Assembly: GCA_033722295.1 (NCBI GenBank) | Contig: JAWVZH010000109.1 | Span: 1-10,428, forward strand | DNA from: JAWVZH01 sp033722295 | GTDB taxonomy: Bacteria; Bacteroidota; Bacteroidia; Chitinophagales; Saprospiraceae | Length of the DNA: 10,428 bases | Reading direction: 5' to 3' | Shown here: one piece after another, positions 5,356-10,428 of the stretch | How positions within the stretch are numbered: the first letter of the stretch is position 1 | How the letters are laid out: every line of letters starts with the position of its first letter | Notes under the pieces: generated by a model | Databases searched by the model: none | The model's input: the letters and a program-made list of their open reading frames with translations, nothing else | What the model was told of the DNA's origin: nothing | Made by a program: the position numbers and the translations under genes

Positions 5356-6573
5356 TCATTCTGCACGAACGACCGCCGATATCTTCTGAGCCCTTTTGGC
5401 AGGGATTATGGAGGCCGCCAGTCCAATACAGATCATAGTGATGGCGGCGATGATAAAATCTGAAAATCGCAACTCCATGGGATAACGATCTACGATAAAC
5501 CCATCGGGTATGGCGATCAGCCCATATTGAGTATGATACCAGTAAAGGACCAACGCGAGCACCGACCCTATGAATATCCCGATATTACTAATAAGCATAC
5601 CCTCGCCGAGAAAGATATTTCTCACAGTGACATCATCGGCGCCGAGAGCCTTGAGAATAGTGATATCCGTCTTTTTATCCAGCACGATCATCCAGAGAGC
5701 CCCGATCATGTTGAAGGCGATAAGTACAAGGGTCAACACGAATAATGCATAAAACATCCATTTTTCCAGATTCATCAGCCTGAAAAAAGCTTCATCCTGT
5801 TCGTATCGATCCTGTATTTTGAATCCCTCATCCATTATCAAGCCGATCTGATCCTTGATATCCTCTACATCTGCATCATCATTTAACTTAAGTTCATAGG
5901 CGCTCAATTTCCCCTGTTGTCCGATCAGCCTTTCAACAAATTCCAGATCGCTGAAAACATACTGGTTATCATATTCCTGTTGAAAAGAAAACACCCCTGA
6001 TGGCTTTATGTATGCCGTTTTGAACGGTTGGTCAAGAATGGTGCGCCTGCGGTCCCGTGGCACATATACCCTTATGCTTTCAAAGGGGTTCTGGAGACTT
6101 ATACCCAAACGACTCCTGATATTAGCACCTAGAACAGCTCCCGATGAACCGTTGACCCGTGTCGCAAATTCCCCGGAAATGATCCTTGACGCTATACCTG
6201 TCACCTGCTCATAATGGTCATCCACACCCTTTATGGTCGCAAAGACGATGTTGCCCTCGTATTCGAATAAAGCGATCTCCTCCAGGGTTTCAGATATAGA
6301 TTCCACTCCCTGGATGTTCAGGATATCCTCCCGGGTACTGCTGTCGCTATCAAAGAATTTGCCCTGCTCGGCTGTGATCTTAATAGCCGGGTTGAACTTA
6401 TTGAACAAACCGGAAAGAAGTCCTTCAAATCCGTTGAATACTGCCAGTTCAAGTATAAGTGCCGCCATGCCCACCGCAATGCCTGCTACCGATATGCCGG
6501 TGATCAGGTTGATGGCGTTGGTGGATTTCTTCGAAAAGAGGTATCTCCTGGCTACGAATTGGGAAAATATCAT
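5356..6573 (-). CDS. LolC/LolE-like (FtsX/MacB superfamily) ABC transporter permease
   Basis: A protein of 405 residues with the architecture of lipoprotein-releasing permeases. One N-terminal membrane helix (about 22-45, following ARRYLFSKK) is followed by a large periplasmic domain (about 46-270). Three C-terminal helices follow (about 273-297, 325-346 and 371-392). The cytoplasmic coupling motif TDITILKALGA (302-312) and the terminal PAKRAQKISAV agree with the family (known as IxILKxxGA and PAxxAxxxxP). LolC/E proteins use the ATPase LolD to extract lipoproteins from the inner membrane. No ATPase gene is in the window, so the partner must be encoded elsewhere. Its ATG overlaps the stop of the NagZ-like fusion as ATGA, implying translational coupling. 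In many Bacteroidota this permease follows rbfA; here that neighbour is replaced by the hydrolase. Exact substrate unknown. Confidence 0.88.
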   Translation of the reverse strand: MIFSQFVARRYLFSKKSTNAINLITGISVAGIAVGMAALILELAVFNGFEGLLSGLFNKFNPAIKITAEQGKFFDSDSSTREDILNIQGVESISETLEEIALFEYEGNIVFATIKGVDDHYEQVTGIASRIISGEFATRVNGSSGAVLGANIRSRLGISLQNPFESIRVYVPRDRRRTILDQPFKTAYIKPSGVFSFQQEYDNQYVFSDLEFVERLIGQQGKLSAYELKLNDDADVEDIKDQIGLIMDEGFKIQDRYEQDEAFFRLMNLEKWMFYALFVLTLVLIAFNMIGALWMIVLDKKTDITILKALGADDVTVRNIFLGEGMLISNIGIFIGSVLALVLYWYHTQYGLIAIPDGFIVDRYPMELRFSDFIIAAITMICIGLAASIIPAKRAQKISAVVRAE

Positions 6574-9494
6574 TGATCTATCATGGCTCTGTACACAAGA
6601 CTCTGGAGTTTGGGCCTGTAATTTTCTTTGTGCAAGGTATTATTATTCATCCTGGGATATGTCCTGTTTGACAAAAAGACAAAGACAACATCATTCTCCG
6701 GATCTGCCCAGGTTGCCGTACCCGTAAATCCCAAATGCCCAAACGTCCTTGAAGAAGCCTCTTTACACATGTTGGCCGTCCTGTCTTCATCCAGTTCTTT
6801 CATATCGAAGCCCAGGCCCCTCCGGGTAGATAACGGATGGCGTTTGGTAAACTTATTAATGGTGCTTTCCTGGAGATACCTCTTTCCGGCATACTGGCCT
6901 CCATTGAGCAGCATTTGCATGATGATCGCCAGATCGTGAGCATTGCTGAACAATCCGGCATGACCCGCTACGCCCGACTGCATGGCAGCCCCCATGTCAT
7001 GCACAAAACCCTGTACCTTTTGCTGTCGATAATAGCCATCCTGCTCAGTCGGTGGGATCATATTCTTAGGAATATTCCTGAGACGTGGATTGAATCCGAG
7101 GTATTTGAGTCCCAGTGGCTCATAAAAGTGCTTGCGACAGTATTTATCCAGACGCTTTCCTGAGATCCTTTCAACCAGTCTTTCAAGCAGATAAAACCCC
7201 AGATCGCTGTATTTATATTCATGTGAATCCAGCAATTCCGAGCAAATGATCTTTGTATAGATAGTATCCAGATAGTCATCTCTCAGGTATATTCTTTCGC
7301 ATACCTGAAGGGTGTAGCCATCCTCGGGACTTACCCTGTAAAACTGATCATCGAGATTATTGCCGGCAAGCGTGCTCTCATAGAACGGTATCCAGCCGAT
7401 CAATTGTGCATGGTGAGCAAGGATATCAGCTATAATGAGCCCTCCTTTGTTAGAAGTATCGAGTTCAGGCAGATAGGTCTTTATCGGTTGACTGATGTCC
7501 AACTTTTTTTCATCGACCAACTTCATAACCGCTATCGTGGTCGCTGCGATCTTGGTAATAGATGCCAGGTCATAAACATCATTGAGGTGCACGGGTTGTC
7601 CTCTATAGTCATGTGTGCCGTATGCCTTATGGAATACCACGCGGCCCTGCTTTGCTACAAGTACCTGGCAGCCCGGTGCAGCATTCTTTTCTATGAGGTC
7701 TCTTGCAAGGCTGTCCATTTTGGACAACGTATCCGAATCGAGGCCTACCACTTCAGGCAGGACATAGCCCAGCCGGCCATTTGAACTTCTGTTCACCCCC
7801 GCTCCCAATGGACTGTTCTGTCCTGCTCGCACGGGCAATCTTCCATTGATATCTGTCACGCCAAAAATAGCCTGAGCGGCAAAGTCCTCAGCCAGTTCGT
7901 CGGTCTCATATGCCACGAGCACGTTAGGAATATTCTCAAAATGACGCAGGGCATAGGGAGATCCGAAGAGGACCAAAAGTACTTTAGTCGAAGCCGATAG
8001 TTCATGTATTAATTCGACAGCTCTGGAACCTATGCCATGCTTATTCCTGGGATATTTACTATAATCGTGCAGACTTACTATGACGAGGTCCTTGTTCTCA
8101 AGGGACCTGAGCAAACCTTTCGAGCGCAGATGACTTATCTTGTATCCTGAATTGAAATGTGTAAAACTGCCATACGCATCCAGCCGCTCCTGAAATACGG
8201 TTCGTGATGTTGCTCCTATCGCCAGTGAGCCATATTCTTTTCTGATGACATTTTCTACAGGAACCGTCTTTTGGTTATCACGAACAAGGGTCATGGCCAT
8301 CTCGTAAAGCTTGCCTTTTATTGCCATGGCTTTGGCAGAGATGATATCATCGTATAGTCCCTCGGTACTTATCTGAACAGGCTGTATCAAACCAAGTCGA
8401 TATTTGGCCTGGAGGATCTTTTTTACTGAATGTTCGATCTCAGCCATCGATATTCGGCCCTGATCTACAAAGCTCCGGATATAGTTTTTTGCAAGTTTTA
8501 CATTTTCTGAAAGCAACAGGATATCATTGCCGGCCTCGAGAGCCTGGGCTTCCAGAACACCCGGTTCATTGTACTTTGTCATCCCCTTCATGTCGAGTGC
8601 GTCGGAAATGACCAGTCCATTAAATCCAATTTCTTCTTTGAGCAGATCAGTGATGATCGGTTTGGAAATAGAAGATGGCACTTCCTTACGGTCATCAAGC
8701 GCCGGCACACTCAGATGTGCGATCATAACAGAAGCGATACCATTTTGTGCCAGTATTTTAAACGGAAACAGTTCGAGTGAATCCAGTTCGCTTCGGGGCT
8801 TTGAAATAGTTGGAAGGTCCAGATGAGAATCCACATCAGTATCACCGTGACCTGGAAAATGCTTGGCGCAGGCAAGGACACCCGCATCCTGCATACCTTT
8901 CATATAAGCAAATGCCTTGGCGGTTACTCTGCGGCGATCTTCCCCAAAGCTTCTATTGTTGATCACAGGATTCTCAGGATTGTTGTTTATGTCCACAACC
9001 GGAGCAAAGTTCAGATGTACACCCATTCGCTTAAGCTGACGGGCTACTTCCTGACCCATTCTGTAGATCTCTCTGTTGTCCCTGATGGCACCTAAGGTCA
9101 ATTGCCTCGGGAAGCTGATGGCCTTATCCTTGAACCGCATACCAAGCCCCCATTCTGCATCCATTGAGATCATGAGTGGGGTCCGCGATAAACGTTGATA
9201 ACGCCGAGTGAGCTCAACCTGCTTTTCAGGACTACCCTGAAAAAAACACAAACCGCCAATAGCTTCCTCCCTGATCAGAGCTTCTATCCTGCGCTCATGT
9301 TCAGCATCTCCTTTGGAAAAAGCACGGATCATGAATAGCTGACCGAGCTGTTCGTCCATAGTCATATTTTCATATGTGGACTCTACCCAGTCGATCTCCC
9401 TTTTCAATTCCGTAAAATCAGGACCTGCGGATTCAAAGAATGCCGGACCCAGAATGACGAATGCTGCCAACCATAAGTATCTCATCAACCTCAT
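6570..9494 (-). CDS. Exported NagZ-type GH3 beta-N-acetylglucosaminidase fused to AmiE-like serine hydrolase (beta-lactamase fold)
   Basis: A protein of 974 residues with an N-terminal hydrophobic export signal (about 6-20). Met4 is an alternative start. Residues about 45-370 are a GH3 catalytic barrel: KHFPGHGDTDVDSH (211-224) is the NagZ loop with the Asp222/His224 acid-base pair, and SDALDM (297-302) has nucleophile Asp298. A GH3 C-terminal-type domain spans about 390-570. Residues about 585-970 are a serine beta-lactamase-like domain (PF00144 type): SITK (645-648, nucleophile Ser645), YSD (762-764), GVAGHAGLFS (841-850) and HLGFTG (920-925) in place of KTG/HTG. In Bacillus subtilis, NagZ and the PF00144-type amidase AmiE are separate neighbouring genes that strip GlcNAc and peptide from muropeptides. 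By analogy this fusion should degrade peptidoglycan fragments in the periplasm. The amidase role is inference; an esterase or peptidase is possible. It starts 12 nt after the upstream gene and overlaps the permease. Confidence 0.9.
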   Translation of the reverse strand: MRLMRYLWLAAFVILGPAFFESAGPDFTELKREIDWVESTYENMTMDEQLGQLFMIRAFSKGDAEHERRIEALIREEAIGGLCFFQGSPEKQVELTRRYQRLSRTPLMISMDAEWGLGMRFKDKAISFPRQLTLGAIRDNREIYRMGQEVARQLKRMGVHLNFAPVVDINNNPENPVINNRSFGEDRRRVTAKAFAYMKGMQDAGVLACAKHFPGHGDTDVDSHLDLPTISKPRSELDSLELFPFKILAQNGIASVMIAHLSVPALDDRKEVPSSISKPIITDLLKEEIGFNGLVISDALDMKGMTKYNEPGVLEAQALEAGNDILLLSENVKLAKNYIRSFVDQGRISMAEIEHSVKKILQAKYRLGLIQPVQISTEGLYDDIISAKAMAIKGKLYEMAMTLVRDNQKTVPVENVIRKEYGSLAIGATSRTVFQERLDAYGSFTHFNSGYKISHLRSKGLLRSLENKDLVIVSLHDYSKYPRNKHGIGSRAVELIHELSASTKVLLVLFGSPYALRHFENIPNVLVAYETDELAEDFAAQAIFGVTDINGRLPVRAGQNSPLGAGVNRSSNGRLGYVLPEVVGLDSDTLSKMDSLARDLIEKNAAPGCQVLVAKQGRVVFHKAYGTHDYRGQPVHLNDVYDLASITKIAATTIAVMKLVDEKKLDISQPIKTYLPELDTSNKGGLIIADILAHHAQLIGWIPFYESTLAGNNLDDQFYRVSPEDGYTLQVCERIYLRDDYLDTIYTKIICSELLDSHEYKYSDLGFYLLERLVERISGKRLDKYCRKHFYEPLGLKYLGFNPRLRNIPKNMIPPTEQDGYYRQQKVQGFVHDMGAAMQSGVAGHAGLFSNAHDLAIIMQMLLNGGQYAGKRYLQESTINKFTKRHPLSTRRGLGFDMKELDEDRTANMCKEASSRTFGHLGFTGTATWADPENDVVFVFLSNRTYPRMNNNTLHKENYRPKLQSLVYRAMIDQ

Positions 9495-9506
9495 TACTGA
9501 TAATAA

Positions 9507-10428
9507 TTATTCAGTATCCTTTTTTAGATTTTCTGCTTTTCTCAGATAGGTCTTTCCCAGCTCCTCATTTCCCAAACGCATATGGGTCACTCCGAGGTTC
9601 CGGTGTGCCCCGATATTGTCAGGCTCGATCTCTAAGATACGATTGAAAAAAGAAATTGCCCTATCAAGATCCCCTTTAACTCCATAAGCCACTCCTGCCA
9701 AACGGAGACTTTCAAGATTATCCGGGTCTAGTTCCAACGCTCTATTCAATACTCTTATGGCCCCGTCAACATCATTTTCCTGCTCTCCGAGTTGCTGCGC
9801 CCAGTTGTTGTAAGTAATGACCAGGTTCTCCTTCGCTTGCCTGAAGGAAGGATCAATATCAAGTGCCCGTCTGTACGATTGTGAGGCAGCCTTATAATCA
9901 TTGAGCAAAAAGAATCCATTTCCTTTAATCAGGTGGGCGTTTTTATAATTTGGATGGATCATTGTGGCTCGTTCAAGGTAATCCACCGCCTTTTGAATTT
10001 CTGTATCCGGACAGGACTCTTTACTATCCATGCAACGGTCAATGATCACGCCTCCGGCTGCATTGAGAGCTTTTGCACTGTTGTATGATGTCATTACATC
10101 GCTGGTGAACAATGCATGATCATCTTTCCAGACCGCGCTTCTTTTTACCGTCAAAAACGATAAAGCTCCCAGGACCAGGATCAGAATGCCGGTTTTTAAG
10201 GAATGCTGTTTTATGCCATTGTGCCAGAGCCAGCCCAGGGCCAGGCAGAACCCCAGTGATGACATGAATATGAATCGCTCACCCATGTGAGTGCCTATAG
10301 GAAAAATGATATTCGAGATGAGGGTCAGTCCGAGCAAATAGAAAGCGATAGCAAAGGATAATATGGGTTTACGGTCCTTGGATCTCATCACCAAAAAGAA
10401 AAGAATGATATGGCTGATCAATCCTATC
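9507..10428 (-). CDS. C-terminal part of TMTC-like membrane glycosyltransferase with TPR repeats (5' truncated)
   Basis: The frame runs open to the window edge. The TTG at 10421 is only an internal Leu codon, so the N-terminus lies outside. About 307 residues are visible. Using the TTG as residue 1, membrane helices lie near 1-11, 19-40, 50-66 and 76-92. SNIIFPIGTHMGERFIFMSS (36-55) and VWKDDHALF...NSAKALNAAGG (98-124) resemble conserved parts of TMTC/DUF1736 proteins. These are multi-pass, GT39-related proteins with C-terminal TPRs, known in animals as O-mannosyltransferases. About four TPR units follow (near 142-160, 162-194, 218-235 and 236-270), with a last one near 270-300, which should face the extracytoplasmic side. 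Catalytic residues would be in the missing part, so a glycosyltransferase role is family inference. The stop is 12 nt before the hydrolase fusion, suggesting one transcript. Confidence 0.8.
   Translation of the reverse strand, partial: IGLISHIILFFLVMRSKDRKPILSFAIAFYLLGLTLISNIIFPIGTHMGERFIFMSSLGFCLALGWLWHNGIKQHSLKTGILILVLGALSFLTVKRSAVWKDDHALFTSDVMTSYNSAKALNAAGGVIIDRCMDSKESCPDTEIQKAVDYLERATMIHPNYKNAHLIKGNGFFLLNDYKAASQSYRRALDIDPSFRQAKENLVITYNNWAQQLGEQENDVDGAIRVLNRALELDPDNLESLRLAGVAYGVKGDLDRAISFFNRILEIEPDNIGAHRNLGVTHMRLGNEELGKTYLRKAENLKKDTE

Noticed and set aside
6233..6727. 164-codon plus-strand ORF across the permease/hydrolase junction
   Set aside because: It lies entirely opposite two well-supported genes, has no recognisable family and no promoter, and similar antisense frames occur elsewhere in this window.
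6570..7800. Beta-lactamase resistance gene
   Set aside because: The SITK/YSD/HLG domain is fused to a NagZ-type glycosidase and lacks a KTG motif. A wall-processing role fits better than antibiotic resistance.
10419..10421. TTG at the right edge as a start codon for the TPR membrane protein
   Set aside because: The frame stays open to the window edge, membrane helices are already under way, and TMTC-like proteins are much longer. The gene is truncated by the window.

Overview
The window looks like chromosomal core sequence from a member of the Bacteroidota. Three things suggest this. The genes lack Shine-Dalgarno-like leaders. The gene types are characteristic: a Spy-like 'sensor of ECF sigma factor' protein, a GH3 plus serine-hydrolase fusion, and insertion-bearing cyclophilin lipoproteins. 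Candidate -7 elements also resemble TAnnTTTG. The order or genus cannot be fixed from the sequence. There is no tRNA, rRNA, CRISPR array, insertion sequence or other sign of recent transfer.

Left part (1-844, + strand): the end of an unidentified single-pass membrane protein, then after 20 nt a secreted Spy/CpxP-like helical protein with a proline-rich (PPX)8 spacer. A strong intrinsic terminator closes this unit. In other Bacteroidota such pairs usually follow an ECF sigma-factor gene, which would lie just outside the window. A gap of about 355 nt follows. It holds only weak candidates: a 35-codon cysteine-rich ORF, a possible promoter and a small dyad.

Middle (1200-2618, + strand): a solitary cytoplasmic protein built almost entirely of about 12 TPR repeats. 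It converges with the minus-strand genes at a 20-nt gap that shows no terminator.

Right part (2639-10428, - strand, transcribed right to left): a tightly packed series. First comes the C-terminal part of a TMTC-like membrane glycosyltransferase with TPRs, cut by the window edge. Next is a 974-residue exported NagZ-type GH3 glucosaminidase fused to a beta-lactamase-fold (AmiE-like) domain. It overlaps by ATGA a LolC/E-type ABC permease. After a 72-nt gap come a conserved 112-residue protein of unknown function, a cyclophilin lipoprotein, a second and more divergent cyclophilin with an Ig-like N-terminal domain, and a polyphosphate-glucokinase-like ROK kinase that overlaps the cyclophilin by ATGA. 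The themes are cell-envelope work: muropeptide breakdown, membrane or lipoprotein export, periplasmic folding and possible protein glycosylation. A sugar kinase comes last.

No clearly new multi-gene system was found. The most unusual points are the loss of the ExGH histidine in the glucokinase-like protein, the NagZ/AmiE-like fusion coupled to a LolE-like permease, the divergent tandem cyclophilin, and the small cysteine-rich ORF.
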